A stretch of 64,000 bases of DNA from Dipteronia dyeriana. Taxonomy: Eukaryota; Streptophyta; Magnoliopsida; Sapindales; Sapindaceae. This document shows, in pieces, positions 10,579-23,457 of this stretch. The notes below the pieces were generated by a model. The model was given only the letters and a program-made list of their open reading frames with translations. It was not told the DNA's origin and ran no database searches. The position numbers and the translations under genes were made by a program. The stretch is taken from contig CM065301.1 in NCBI GenBank assembly GCA_032871835.1, forward strand, positions 76,106,069 through 76,170,068. Direction: 5' to 3'. The number at the start of each line of letters is the position of its first letter. Position 1 is the first letter of the stretch.

Positions 10579-12850
10579 GTGATGTTGTAAAAATGAGTTG
10601 GCCCAGCCTAAGAGGCACGCCCTGTTTCGGCCCATTTGTGAAAACAGGTCGGACCTGGTCCACACATGTTCACAAATAGGGGCCCGGCACAGCAAGTGGT
10701 CATGCCGCCGGCGTGCCGTGCCGTGCCTGGTCGGAAAGCAGGCCGCGGCCAACGGGCCAGACCATATATATATATTATGGTTTAGACTTTAGGGTTCAAG
10801 GAAAATACATAATATCAAATTAACAATTCAATTATGTCAATGCAATTTTCATTACAATTTGTTTATCCTCTTAATTGATTATTATGAAAAATAAAGTGTT
10901 TATTTGTCATTACAATTTGTTTAGTTAGATAGATTTATTGTTTTTGACAGTAAAATACTAAAATAACAGAAAAAAATGAATACCGATAAAGTATTACAAA
11001 AAATAAAATTAGATTAAGTTACAATAATATGAAATGAAGAATTATTTATTTATTTCTGATTTATGGAATTCAGTATTACATATTTATATGATTACCTCAT
11101 TAAAAACCTTACCAAGAAAAATCTAGTGGGATAAAAACTTGATAAGGAAAAAAGAATGCAATCGTATTACATCTTACAAGTAAATGTACATATAAAAGTA
11201 TAACCTAGTTCTAGCCCTGACCACTAGCAGAAGGCTCATCAGCTTATAGATTGTTGAAATTTAGAATAAGTTCATTATCTACAGTTTTGTTTTGCAACCT
11301 TTTTTTAGCATGCTCCCAATCCCGAAGGTATGTTAATACCTCCACCATCTTCAGAGATAAACAACTTCTTCTTGGTTCAATTATGCATCCACTAGTTTTG
11401 AATGCTTGTTCTGAAGAAACCGTGGACACAACGATAACCAGTACGTCATGTGCTAGGTGTGACAGAACCGGATACCTATAGGTATAGGTCTTCCACCATA
11501 ATAACAAATCAAACTCTTTATTGTCTTCGACATCATCGAACTGTGCTTCAAGGTACCTATTCGGTTCGGCACAAGAAGATGAGTCAGATCTTTGCCCTGG
11601 AGAAGCACTTGCTGATTTGCCCCTTTTTTCACTGTTTGAGAAGGCTTCAACTAGTTTGCTTCGGCTCTGTCTTCGGTTCTACTGATTGGTGAGTGTCAAT
11701 GTTGCCAACCATGCGCTCATAAATACGAAAAACATCGAACAACTTGTTTCGAATGTTAGTATCCTATTATGAACAATCTATTATCAAATTAGTACCAATA
11801 AACTCAAGCAAAACTTCTAAACCAAATAATTTAACCCTATGATCTACTATAACACTTAAGCCATAAAGTAGAGAAATGTTAGCCTAATATTTTTTCAACT
11901 TTGTCTCCATAACAACAATTGCAGGGCTTAGATATTCATCTTCTCTATAAGTGTTTAACACTTCAGACATTTCCACAATCTGATGGATTGCTCGAAAAGA
12001 TGTGGGATAATAGATCCCGGAAAGAGTTACAGTGACATTGTAAAAAATATTTAAAAATTGAACAAAAACCCTTGCCACATATCAATCGTCTGAGGTAAGT
12101 GCCTTTGTTTGAGGACGGCCAATTTCGGTCATTTATGTTATAAAAGCATGTAATTGTTGTATCATAAACTTACTAACTAAATAAAAATAATAACAATTAA
12201 TAACTAAAGTCTAAACATAAAATTATAAATTTATTAACAAAAAATGTTTCAATAAAAATAATAAGAAAAATGAACTTTTCAACTTTGGTGTGTTGGTGAA
12301 AAATTTAGAGAATAAGATAGTAAATTAGTATTACAAATTTTGTTGAGAGAGAGTAAGAATGAAATTGAATAAAAATGTGTAGAGAATTGAAGAATGTAGA
12401 GATTGAGATTTGAGAGAATGAAAGAATGAGAGAGGGTGAATGAAAAATGAAATTGATGGAAGTATTTATAGAAAAATTTGAACTGTTGGTCAAAATATTA
12501 ATTAGTAGACTTTAGGGAGCTTTCTGTATTTTTTTTTGCCTCCAACGGTTAAATTTTAAAATTCAGTCGTTGGAGGAAATGTTTAAAAAAAAATAAAAAA
12601 AATCAAACGGTCGAAACAGGCAGACTGGCGTGGCGGATCGTCGTGCCGTCCATTGGGATTAGCACGCTGGCTCCGCGTGTCGTGGTGTGCCGGCCCGCCG
12701 ATCCTAACCCCTATGGCCTGGCACGCCGCCCGCATACTTGCCGTGCTTGGTCTGGCCTGCCACCCTCTTGGGCCGTGCATGGTACGACTCGTCTCTCTCC
12801 TCGTACCGGACGGACCGGCCTGTTTCGATCCGATCCATATTTACACCATT
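10579..12850 (-). mobile_element. Internally deleted hAT element
   Basis: The direct repeat ACCTTTTA flanks both sides (10571-10578 and 12851-12858), inside a longer shared TACCTTTTAGT. The left end begins GTGATGTTGTAAAAATGAG. The right end on the minus strand begins AATGGTGTAAATATGGATC, an imperfect inverted pair. The first about 200 bp and last about 250 bp are strikingly GC-rich (GGCCCG, GCCGTGCC motifs) against an AT-rich interior, as in plant hAT subterminal regions. A TATA-like TATAAATA on the minus strand at about 12466-12473 looks like the transposase promoter. The N-terminal and catalytic portion of the transposase is largely missing; the C-terminal part remains (next entry). Confidence 0.85.
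11244..12078 (-). pseudogene. hAT transposase remnant (RICESLEEPER/Ac-like C-terminus)
   Basis: Two minus-strand blocks of a hAT transposase are visible. 12078-11884 reads MARVFVQFLNIFYNVTVTLSGIYYPTS...EDEYLSPAIVVMETKLKKY, the conserved region before the C-terminal dimerisation domain. 11600-11244 reads on through LLLWWKTYTYRYPVLSHLAHDVLVIVVSTVSSEQAFKTSG and LSLKMVEVLTYLRDWEHA, the hAT dimerisation domain (Dimer_Tnp_hAT), ending at a normal stop. Between them, frames change and stops interrupt. The BED zinc finger and the catalytic core toward the N-terminus are not found within the element. It cannot encode an active transposase. Confidence 0.88.
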
Positions 12851-12858
12851 ACCTTTTA

Positions 12859-13304
12859 GTAAAAAAAATAAATTATTTCATTGAATATGGAAAATTGTAT
12901 AATAGCATATATGTCCAGAAATACAAGAAGTCAAGAATACAAATTTGTGTGAATAATTAATTGAATCCCAATACCCCATATGCTTTTATTAGCTACCAAC
13001 CATTAACTGAGAATTTTGTGTTACAATTAATCACAACAACTTTTTTGTTTAAATAGTGTGTATAATCAATAAATTTAAATTACCTTCTCCAATATCCATG
13101 CGGTTTATTTAATAAAGAAAAAAAAAAGAGTTTCTCTTCATACCATAAGCTAGTCATGGCCCCAAAGCCCACATGCCTATTATGCATGTCCAAGCCCACC
13201 TTTTTAATTGGGCTCGGGCATGGCTCATGCCCTTAATATGTCAGGTCAAGTCGGGCGGAAATGTGAAAAAACGGGTAAATCTTGCTATGAATACGACTTG
13301 ACCC
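12859..13304. other. Intergenic with hAT-like subterminal fragment
   Basis: 12859-13140 is AT-rich with nothing recognised. 13150-13304 has alternating GGGC/GCCC phrases (CCAAGCCCACC, GGGCTCGGGCATGG, CAAGTCGGGC) resembling the subterminal part of a hAT-type MITE. It appears interrupted by the Tourist-like MITE that follows. Boundaries are not resolved. Confidence 0.35.
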
Positions 13305-13307
13305 TTA

Positions 13308-13884
13308 GGGTATGTTTGGTAGGAAGTAAAATGGAGAGGAAAGAAAATGGTGGAGGGAAAAAAAGAAAAGAAAATAGAGAAGTATGTGTTTGATATCGAG
13401 AGAAAAATGGAAGGAAAAGAAAAATGGGAAGATAAATTGATTGGTGGATCCCACACATTTTAATCCTCTCAAAAGTGGAAGGAAAAGTGGGGAGAAAGGA
13501 GAGATTGGTTTTTGGTTTAAATAAAGTTACAAATTTACCCTTTTTTATAATTTACTTAAAATATTTTTTTTAAAATATTTTTTAAAAATATAATGTATTG
13601 GTTTATATATATAATAGGTTATAAAGTTTAAAGTCATTTTATAAATAAAAAAAATTGGATTTAATATTATTTAAATTATATTGATTTACTAAATATAAAA
13701 ATATATAATATATAAACTATAATGTAATTAAAATTGATAAAGAAGATTTTCCATCCAACATTCTTTTCTTCACGTTTACTAAACAGTTAAATAAAAAATT
13801 ATTTTCCTTTCCTTGTCTCATCTTTTTTATCCCTCTAAATTTTTCAATCATCCATATTTTCTTTCTTCCCTACCAAACATACCC
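13308..13884. mobile_element. Tourist-like (PIF/Harbinger) MITE, 577 bp
   Basis: Perfect terminal inverted repeats GGGTATGTTTGGTAGG at the left and CCTACCAAACATACCC at the right, each bordered by TTA (13305-13307 and 13885-13887). A TTA duplication with a GGG...TTTGGT terminus is the signature of PIF/Harbinger-derived MITEs. The interior is AT-rich and non-coding. Similarity of the ends continues beyond the perfect part through GAAAG/AAATGG-type sequence. Confidence 0.92.
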
Positions 13885-13887
13885 TTA

Positions 13888-15200
13888 GTGGTGGGGGGTT
13901 TGAGCCTACTATGCATATTTTATGACATGTGTGAATAGTTTTCACTCTAATATTATATGGATAGATATTCGAATCATGCATACATTGTTTGATCACGACA
14001 GATAAGTTTACAAAAGGGCAATTATTTCCTCATGTGTCATTTTCCGATTCACGCCAGATGTATTTCCCCTTTTATCCTTTTTTTTTTCCCCTTTTAACGT
14101 GTCTCTCTCTTACGTCTTCTCTCTCGTTTCCATTCCTTTCTTTCGTGTGATTGTGAATTGCGAAGAAATCACAATCACACTATCAAAACCTTCAATCACA
14201 CAATCACAAAAGGCAACCTTCTTCATATCGGCTACTGCTTCATTCGGTTTTTGTTAAGTAGGACCGTAGAAAGCATTTCCATTTCCCAAAAAAATAAAAA
14301 ATTTGAAACCCAGGATCATAAAATTAGAACGCACAATCACAAATAAACAAACATAATCACAAAAGCAAATCGAAACCCACAGTCACAAATATACAACACA
14401 TACCGTTAAAAACCGAAAACTCATCACCCAACATCACCATCAACACATAGGCCTACTCAATTCATGTATGAAAAAAAAAACCAAAATAAAATTCAACCCC
14501 AAACAACCATTCTCACGACCTAAACGAACCCAGCAACCCCTCCCACCACCAAAATCCACTACAACAGCCCCTCTCACCACCAAAATCAAATCTACCCACA
14601 AACCCATTATCGAACCGAACAATCCATGGAAATAGAAATCGAACTACAAAACCAACCCGGTTCACACCGAAATCGAACCTTAAAATTTATAATCAAAATA
14701 AAAATCGAACCCTAGTACCAACCTGGAACTCGCTGCCACAAAATTGAACCACATCAAGCAACAAAGAGAAACAGTTGTGAGAGACGGTAATGAGATATTG
14801 TTTTTTTGAAGAATGAACGAGGAGAGAAATTGATGGTGAAGAGAGATAGGGGATCTGATGTTTGATCAGATAACGGTGAAAGAGATTGATGGTGACGTTG
14901 GATTTTTTGAACTTTATTTTTAATAATTTTTTTCTGATTTCAGACAAAACTTTTGTTTCTCATTTTAGACTTTTAGTTAAATTTTTCTATGTTAAATGAT
15001 ATTGTTTGTTTATTGATCAATATTTTTTTTGGTATTAATTATATATATATATATATTTGTATATGTAATATAATTGAATAATAATAGGCTTATCAATTTT
15101 CGATTATAAATAAGTTTGTATTTATTAGAAATTATATCGGAACAACTCCAAATTCAATTATGATATTAAAAGGTATTATCAATTTTTAATTATAAATAAG

Positions 15201-15204
<4 letters not shown>
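13888..15204. other. Intergenic, no gene recognised
   Basis: 14040-14150 is T/C-rich. 14160-14400 carries repeated ATCACAA/AATCACA phrases. Short open frames (14158-14346, 14440-14622, 14693-14947) have biased composition and no recognisable domain. No element boundaries could be set. Confidence 0.4.

Positions 15205-15262
<58 letters not shown>
15205..15262. repeat. TA dinucleotide microsatellite
   Basis: An uninterrupted run of TA repeats of about 58 bp. A short poly-A tract follows at once. Confidence 0.97.
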
Positions 15263-15267
<5 letters not shown>

Positions 15268-15283
15268 AAGGGTTCTAATAATA

Positions 15284-15300
15284 CACGTGCATTGCACGTG
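15284..15300. repeat. Perfect 17-nt palindrome with two G-box cores
   Basis: CACGTGCATTGCACGTG is an inverted repeat with 8-nt arms around one base. Each arm contains CACGTG, the G-box core bound by plant bZIP and bHLH factors. It sits 22 bp after the TA microsatellite. No gene is close enough to assign a regulatory role; it may instead be a terminal hairpin of a transposon. Confidence 0.6.
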
Positions 15301-16175
15301 GCTCTTTCACTATTAATATTAAATGAGTGAAACTTTTTTACGCTTACTTGAAAACGAGTGTTTTTACGTCTCTTTCCAAAAAAGAAAACAAGTGTTTTAT
15401 GCAACATTATCATGGTGTTTGTTAGGTCAATATATTGTGGTTGGCCCAAAAAAGGGCTGGGCCAGCCCAGGCAAAGTAGATATAGCTTCCGGTTTAATTT
15501 AGTTATTTAGTATGAGGTATGCTTTAAGGTAGGTCACCTGCCATACGTGTTGTTTTTCTACATTTATTTGTACATGCACCTCATGCCACCACTCGCGCGT
15601 TGTGAGTTGTGACCACTTTAGGATTTATTCGGATAAGCTCTCCACGTAATTTATCAGTCGTTGGATAAAATCCTATTTTTTAGGAAGAAAATCTTCCACC
15701 GTTAATTAAATCACCAGCACCGCCGATTCCAACCATGTGTTTCGACTTTCAAATGTCCACGCTTTTGTTTTGTTTTGTTTTTCTGGTCAAGTTTTTTTAT
15801 TTTGATTCCTAACACAAGTTTCGTGTCCTTTTGTTTTTGGAACATCATTACACGTGTTGTCTTCCTATCGAATCATAGTTGTGAATTTGTTGATTGAGGT
15901 GGGTACATTGGATTCAATCATCACTCCAATCTGTACTTTATTGATATTTTATACACTACTTTTTATTTTATTTTATGGATTATTTTATTTTAGAACTATT
16001 ACCATAAATTCTTATTTTTTTGGAAATATGGCCAACTCAAATCTATAACTTTTTAGAGTCAATTATTGAAGTCTTATAACCTTAATTATTAATTATAGAC
16101 ACTATTAATTTATACAAAACATATTTAACACCAATAATCGGCAAAAGGATATATATATATATGTGAAGAAATAAA
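15301..16175. other. Intergenic, no gene
   Basis: No gene or element is recognised. A short open frame at 15854-16048 is hydrophobic low complexity. Confidence 0.45.
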
Positions 16176-16182
16176 GAAAGAA

Positions 16183-16370
16183 TGATGCTAGACATCACAA
16201 GTAATATCACAACTTTTCAATCACAATACATGTGTCAACTGAGATGTCAATTGGTGGATGGATACATGAATAAGTGAGATAAATCATTATTAATATATAT
16301 CCACCCAACAAATTGACACATCATCTGCCACATGTATTGTGATGTATAACATTACTCATCAAGAAACTTA
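16183..16370. mobile_element. MITE-like inverted repeat, about 190 bp
   Basis: The left arm contains AATCACAATACATGTGTCAA followed by AATTGGTGGATG. The right arm, on the minus strand, contains ACATCACAATACATGTGGCA followed by AATTTGTTGGGTGG. Together they form an imperfect inverted repeat of 40 bp or more, with GATG-starting outer ends. AAGAAA occurs just outside both ends and may be part of a target duplication. The family is uncertain (Mutator-like or hAT-like). Confidence 0.6.
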
Positions 16371-16377
16371 ATGATAT

Positions 16378-18246
16378 TGAATACAGTCACGACAATATGA
16401 GATTGATTTAATAATAAACTCATCAAATTTATATTAATAAGGATATGGATTCCATACATCTATACCAACGATAATATGGATTTGAGACACTTTAAAAAAA
16501 AAAAGGATTTAGAGTCTCGTTCTCCCTTTCGAATAATTATATAGTAATAGTTTATGCCCTAATTTTTTTTTATATATATATATCGAGGACCGTCTTAAAA
16601 TTCATCGATTTTAATACAATTTTGTTTGAATGTTTTTTGTGGACAATAAGATCCATGAAGTCTACGTATAAACAAAATTTGAAATATTTTCAAAAATTAT
16701 AATGATTTTTCCCTGGTTTTAATGAAAATCAAGCATCAGAAAATGGGATGAAAAATAAGGAAAAAAAAAGTTGTAGTTCTTGAAAAAGTTTCAACTTTTG
16801 TTTATAAATAAATTTCATTGAACTTATCATATATATAATTCTAATTAAAATCAACAGATTTCAATATAGTTCTTATTTATGTTAAAATGAAGGATTTCAA
16901 ATTTTATCTACCAATCTACGATTCAAAGAGTAAATGACAACCATTAAATTTAGGACAAAGTAAATGGAAGGGTCATATCATATTTTTACTTTTACCCCTA
17001 AATATTAAATATTAGTATGTGGTATTTAAAAAATAATAATTACATACTTACACGAGTTACATCCAATAAATCAATAAGCTTATTTAGAAATTAAATATAA
17101 AAATATAGGTCGTAACCTTTGAATGTGTTCAATATAGTTTGTTGTGACGAAAGTAGTTTGACTTATTTAACTAGTTTTTAATAATTTTTTGGTTTAAAAA
17201 CGCAAATAAACAAAGTTAAGCCTATGGGTGCGCTTCTTTTCGTAGAGTATTTTTGTTTTTATTACTATTCAATATAGTCATGTTTACTTTCTATAAAAAA
17301 AAAAACAGAGATTATGTGAAAAATTGCACTTGTTGAAAAGAATTGTTTTATATTTGTAAAAGGGTTGTAATGTCAAGTCAAACTTTGGGTGGATATTTGC
17401 AGTAAATAGCATAAGAATAAGGGTCATGTCAAACGAATCAATATTATGCTTTTTTACTTTTTTCTTCTTCTAAATAAACATGCTTTTTTACGATTGTTTC
17501 TATTATTATTATTAATTAGAATAAACTATGATTTCGGAAGACGGACAAATAACTGGAATATGTGATCTGATATCGTAGATGATAGGAACATACCATTAAA
17601 TCAGAATATTAAAATTTGAGACCTTAGCATTTGTTGAGCAATAATAGTAGAGAATCTATTTCAAAAAATAATAATGATAATTTATAAAATCAAAAAAAAA
17701 AAAAAAATTAAAAAATCAACGTGATAAGTGATTTGTGTTGATCTTATCATTCACAATATCATCAAATGATTTATGTGATAAGGAAACTAATACATTATTT
17801 GAGTTAATTTTAGATTAATGTTTATTTTTTTTTATGGATTACCGTATTATTATAAGCATATAACTACTATTACGTTATTAATATTCATGATAAAATATCT
17901 ACCCATTTTGTATTATAGACTTAAGATATGATATAATATAGCATGACTCAAATTTAAAACAATATTAAACTAGTAACTACTTTTACTCCGATTACATTAG
18001 ATGGTGATATCTTCGATAATTAATATGATATATAATCCATATTAAAAATGTCATGCTAATCTAATCATTATTAGTTTTATTAATCTTGATTTGCAATATC
18101 TTAATCGAGTCAATTTTATTTATAAATATCAGTGTTCAATTCAAATAAATTATCGTCACGGTATATGTATAAAAAAAGTAAGGTGATGGATGATCAAGCA
18201 TTCAAGCCGCATAATAATTTTCTCCAATGATTATTTGGCCCAGTAA
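16378..18246. other. AT-rich intergenic, no gene
   Basis: Nothing recognised over about 1.9 kb upstream of GIP1. It has many A and T runs, including one near 17690-17707. Confidence 0.5.
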
Positions 18247-18296
18247 TTATGGTTTTGAAATATGAAAAACTGAAACAACAAGGACAACAAAAACTC

Positions 18297-18569
18297 TTTT
18301 TTTTTTTTTTTTTTTTTTTTTATAAAAATAATATATATATATTTTTAAAAAATAATAATAAAAAAAAGAAGTTGCACACATACAGAGAGAGAAAGTCGAG
18401 TTTAAAGCGAGCGAGAGAGAGAGACAGAAGGGTTTTCGGTGCAAGACAGTCAGAGAGAGAGAGAGGCCTTACACACATCTTCTTCTGCTCGACGCAGCCG
18501 AATAAAGCGAGCGGCTACACGACGCCGTTGCGTATCGTTGTCAGATCTGAGTAAGAGAGAGAAAAAAAA
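18297..18569 (+). promoter_or_regulatory. GIP1 upstream region and GAGA-rich leader
   Basis: A poly-T tract (about 18297-18320) and an AT-rich stretch lead into a leader with several GA-dinucleotide runs at about 18382-18392, 18412-18424, 18452-18464 and 18553-18560, just before the GIP1 ATG. GA-repeat tracts in plant leaders are binding sites for BBR/BPC factors; that role here is inference. The transcription start is not defined. Confidence 0.5.
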
Positions 18570-21500
18570 ATGAGTGGCAAGGTAGGAGGAGGAGGAGGAG
18601 GAGGGGTTGGAGTCGGCAAGGGCAATAATGGAATTTCATCAATCCCGGCTGGGTCCAGGAAGATTGTCCAGAGTTTGAAGGAGATTGTTAACTGCCCCGA
18701 ACCGGAGATCTACGCTATGCTTAAAGACTGTAACATGGACCCCAACGAAGCTGTTAATCGTCTCCTCGCTCAAGGTCTCTTTCTAACAAAAATTACCAAT
18801 TCATGAAATATTATTTTTTATTTTTAGATATTAGGGTTTTTTTTTCTTTGCATAGTTTTGAGTGATGTAAGTAGATTTTTTTTTTTAATGGGACAAGTGA
18901 TTGTCGACGTTATTGTTAACAGTATACGAATACAAGCATATTCATATGTGACTGTGTTTGCTGACGTTGATTGAGATTTTGTTCCCTTTGTTCGATATGT
19001 TGCCAGTTACTTTGTGCAGTGTTTGTATTTGACTGTTTTCGTTTGCTGGACGATTTTGTTTCTGATGCCAAGTTTATTGACTGTGTAGATCCTTTTCATG
19101 AGGTGAAGAGCAAACGAGAAAAGAAAAAAGAGGTGCGTACTCACTTGTTTCTCAGACTAGTGAATTTTATTCTAATTTGATGACTATATATATTATGGGT
19201 TATTTACTTACTTCCTATTCTCGTTGCTTCTTTGAGTTAAATGTTTTCCTTTTAAAAATTTAGATTTCTTATTGTTAGACTGTTACATTTGAGTTATTGA
19301 TTTGTTTGGTGCATGACTGTGTGTTAGATGTGTGTATGCGAATATGCTTGAGATTTTAGATGGTATAAGGAGTGTGATTAATGTGTTTCCATGATATGTT
19401 TATCATTGTTTTTTAAATTCAAACGCGGCGGTGCCTCAACGCAAGGATAGTGTGATTAACGTGTTTCCATGATATGTTTTTCAGTATTTTAAAATTCGAA
19501 CTAGGCTGCGCATCAAGGCCACCTCTACCTTAATCTTGCTGGGACCTGCCTCAATGCGATTTTGGTCTTGAGGCGGCTGAGGCAGTGCTACGCCTTACTT
19601 GCAAAGATTTTAATTTTATTTTTTAATCCCGACTATTAACCCATAAAACCCTAACTTCCTATGTAGAGCAGAAAGTCGGTACTTTCTGCAGAAGAATCAC
19701 TCTCACCTCTACTCTCACCTAGACAAGGCTCCAAGAAGCCAGACCATCAAACCCTAAGTTCTTCCCTAAGCCACTAAAACATCTTTTTCAAGCCACTAAA
19801 CATCTTTTTTTTTTTTGTCGTGCACTTTTTTTTTTTTTGGATCTTTATGTTAGTAATGTTGATTGTGGACTTTTTATTAAATGTTATGGATGGTTTTCTA
19901 TATTATGTATATATATTTTTAAAAATATTTTTGCATTATTTATCATTTTCGAATTGAGGCGATTGCCTTGCCTCGTGAGTACAGAATCTTAGTTTTGTCC
20001 TTGAGTTTGACATGTTCATGTTTTTTGTAACTGTTTAAGAGTTTTGGTGGTTCAGATTCTTCTTGTTATTTTTTTTTATTGTTTTTTTTAACTTTCGTTT
20101 CTCTTATCCTTTCAGAATAAGGATTCAACAGATTTTAGGTCTCGTGGTGCTAGTAACACCTCAAACCGTGGTGGTAGGAGTGGTGCAGACCGTTATGCTG
20201 GACGAGGTGGTTCATCCCATTTCAGCTCTAATGGTAAGAACATGCTATAATGTCGAATTGGATTATAGTCCAGTATTTATTTAGTTTTGAAATTTATTTT
20301 TGATATTGAATCACATGATCTTACTTACAAATTCTCTTTGTTTGTTCAGAGTCTGGCAGTTTGCACAGTAAACCTGCATATAAGAAGGAAAATGAAACAC
20401 ATGGTTATGCAGGTTCCACATCTTCTGCATCTAGTGTGGTCGCAAATAATTGGAATCAGCAACCTCCATACCATGGGTTAGTTCCGTTAAATGCTTAAAG
20501 TAGTTCACATCTGCTTTTGATAATTTGATATTTGAAAAACTGAAATGGTGTCTTTACTTTGTTAGAATGGTATCTTGATAACTATAGTATCGGACTTTCT
20601 TGGAAGAAAAATGGGTTGAGAAGTTGAGATTCCTATCTGATTGCTTTTGTTCTGCACATGTTGTATTTCTATGCTTCACGTCTTCTTGGGATGGTGTAAA
20701 TTTAATTTATATTTGCTTGTTTGGTGATAGATATCACCAATGTGGTTTCATTATGTTCTCTAATGTGTTAATTTGTATGTGATGGTGAGATTTATGTTTT
20801 CATGTGCATTTTACATCTACTGCAGTGATTCTGTGGGCACAGAAAATAAAATGGTGACAGTAGGCTCAGGTGATGGAATTTCATCATCATTGCAGCCTTC
20901 TTCTGGATTTCAATCTGTGTGGATGGGGGTCCCAGGTCAAGTATCAATGGCTGATATTGTAAAGATGGGTAGGCCACAGAACAAGGCTTCTGCAATGCAG
21001 AATCCGGCTCACCAGAGTGTTAATAATCCCCATGTGGTAGCACCTCCAGTAGCATCACATCATGATTTGCATTCATCACATGATCATGCTTCAAAGGTTT
21101 CAGAGATAAACACTGAGCCTGAGGTTACTACAGACACCAATGATGAATGGCCATCAATTGAGCAGCCACCAACTGGGTCATCTGTCTTAGATGCGCCTCA
21201 ACACTCCGAGCTGTATGCCAATCCATCTAACTTGTCTGTGGATAGAACTGATCAACATATACAGTCACAGTTAGATGAGGAACTGGTAGAAGAAGATGGT
21301 TCTGATGAAACTCCTGGTGCAAACCTTGTCTCATCTGCATCAGTGTCAAGTAGAAATATTCAGGAGGATAATTCTGGAGGATCGTCTCTTTTTGATAATA
21401 ACTTGTATAATAACATGGGTTCCTACCAGCCTCAGAGGCATTTTGAGCATGATGAAGGTTAGTATGATGCTTGATTACCCAGACGAGGTTCACCATTTGG

Positions 21501-23414
21501 TTTAAAATTTATTTTTCGTTGAAATCTGATATTTCTTATATATTTTTTCTAATGTGATTGAAACAAATTGGGCAAGATCCTTTAGATGATTTATTTTTCT
21601 CCATCAAGATTCTTTTTACTATACTGTTTTGTTTCTTTCACCAAAAATATGTACAATGTAGTATTGAAATAATGCACACCAACCTACTGTAGACTTGGTG
21701 TCAGATTCACAAAAAACTTTTTTCTTTTCCTACACCTCTTATCAGTTGATTTTCTGCATGGAATAATTTTATGCTAAATTTTCCATTTGGTATTATGTAT
21801 TTTCTCCTTTTTCCTTGACATGGAGGGTATTTATGTTTGTTTGGGTATTTTTTTTGTTAGCTTAATGGCCTTTCCAAAGAGTTAATGGTTTTTTATCATT
21901 TCAGCTGGAGATGGCACATCATCAATGACTGCAAATCTGCAGCAACTAAATTTACAGAATGATGAGCATGGGGCACCACCTGAAGAGGATAACCCTTCTG
22001 TAATAATACCAAATCACCTCCAAGTCCATACTCCTGACTGCACACACCTGAGCTTTGGAAGTTTTGGATCTGGCATTGGTTCTGCTTTTTCTGGACCATT
22101 TGCATCGATGCCTCTAAAGAGTAACTTGGAGGAGACACCTGAAGCAACAGATGCTTCATCAATTGGGCACTCAGAAACTAGGTATGCCTTTCATATGACT
22201 ATGATCTTCTGTATTTTTCCTCTTGTTTCTTGTTAATTTTCTTAATTTGTTTGTTGCAGAAATCCTGACTATTATGGGGATGAGCATCTCAGAAGTACGT
22301 CAGATGCAAACATAGTTCATAGACCCACTGCAAGTGCTGGGGATTATGATTCCCCTTCAGTTTCACAACCAGAGGTATTGAAGCAGGAAACCCCTGAAGC
22401 TTCTCAGGAGAATCAATACCCATTTCCTTCGTCTGCACCTGGTTATACTTATGAAAATGCCCAACAGTTGAATGCTGCATTTACTCATCCACAAGCAAGC
22501 GCTCAGATGCAGAATCTTGCTGCTTTCTCAAATGTGATGGTAATATAACAAACTAATAGTTGACTTGTGAAATTTATGAATTTTAAGCCTTGTATCAAAT
22601 TTGTGTTATAAAAAAAAGGGCTCGCTGAGTAGAACTAGAATCCAAAGCAGAACTTTATTCCCGAGACAACATAATTTTGTAGATAAATGTTTGTTTTTTT
22701 TTTAATTTAAAAAAAGAGCTCATTTAGTATGGATCTTGGTTTCAAATTTTAGGAAATTATGATTTTTAAATATAATATTAAATTGAGAATTTTAATGCAG
22801 TGTCTTAGATATTGTCATTGAAATTTGTCTATTGATCGTCTTCGTGGAAATAATTGTTGCAAGGGGATGGTGTATGGTAGTAAATTAGTAATTATATTTT
22901 GTCAATATAAACATAAAAACTGCCAATTTTCTTTAAAAAAGGAATGACAAAATCCAGTTGCAGGGGCTGTGTTAAACAAACAAATTAGACTTCCTTTGTC
23001 CGTTTCATCACAGCTGTTTGTATTTAATTTATTATATTAATGTATGCTGCTGCTGTTGTGCTTTTTATTGTTGCCTTAATTGTGTTTTTTTTTATATTAT
23101 GCCTACACAAGTTATAAGGATTGGAATACAGTTTTGTTTCATAAAATGTCTCCTTATATGTTGTCAATACTGCAGGCATATACAAATTCATTACCCAGCA
23201 ACGCTTTGTTGGCATCAACTGCCCAGACTGCAAGGGAGCCTGACCTTCAGTACTCACCCTTTCCTGTGGCACAATCCATGCCAACTAAGTACAACAACTC
23301 AGCTTCTTCCATTAGTGGTCCAACCATGTCCATGCCGGAGGTGCTCTCTTTAATCTTTTCTTATCAAACCTTTTCATTTTTTAATGCTTTTGAGGAATAG
23401 GCTGACAGGTGAGG

Positions 23415-23457
<43 letters not shown>

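Noticed and set aside
10598..10792. GC-rich open frame
   Set aside because: It is part of the hAT subterminal GC-rich arm; the residues are Arg/Cys/Pro-biased and match no protein. The frames at 12583-12960 are the other arm.
18249..18554. Open frame overlapping the GIP1 leader
   Set aside because: Made of poly-Phe, poly-Lys and Arg/Glu runs translated from poly-T, poly-A and GA repeats.
20773..20825. Upstream extension of GIP1 exon 5 to an ATG at 20773
   Set aside because: The acceptor CTGCAG at 20820-20825 fits the reading phase from exon 4; the extra sequence is intronic.
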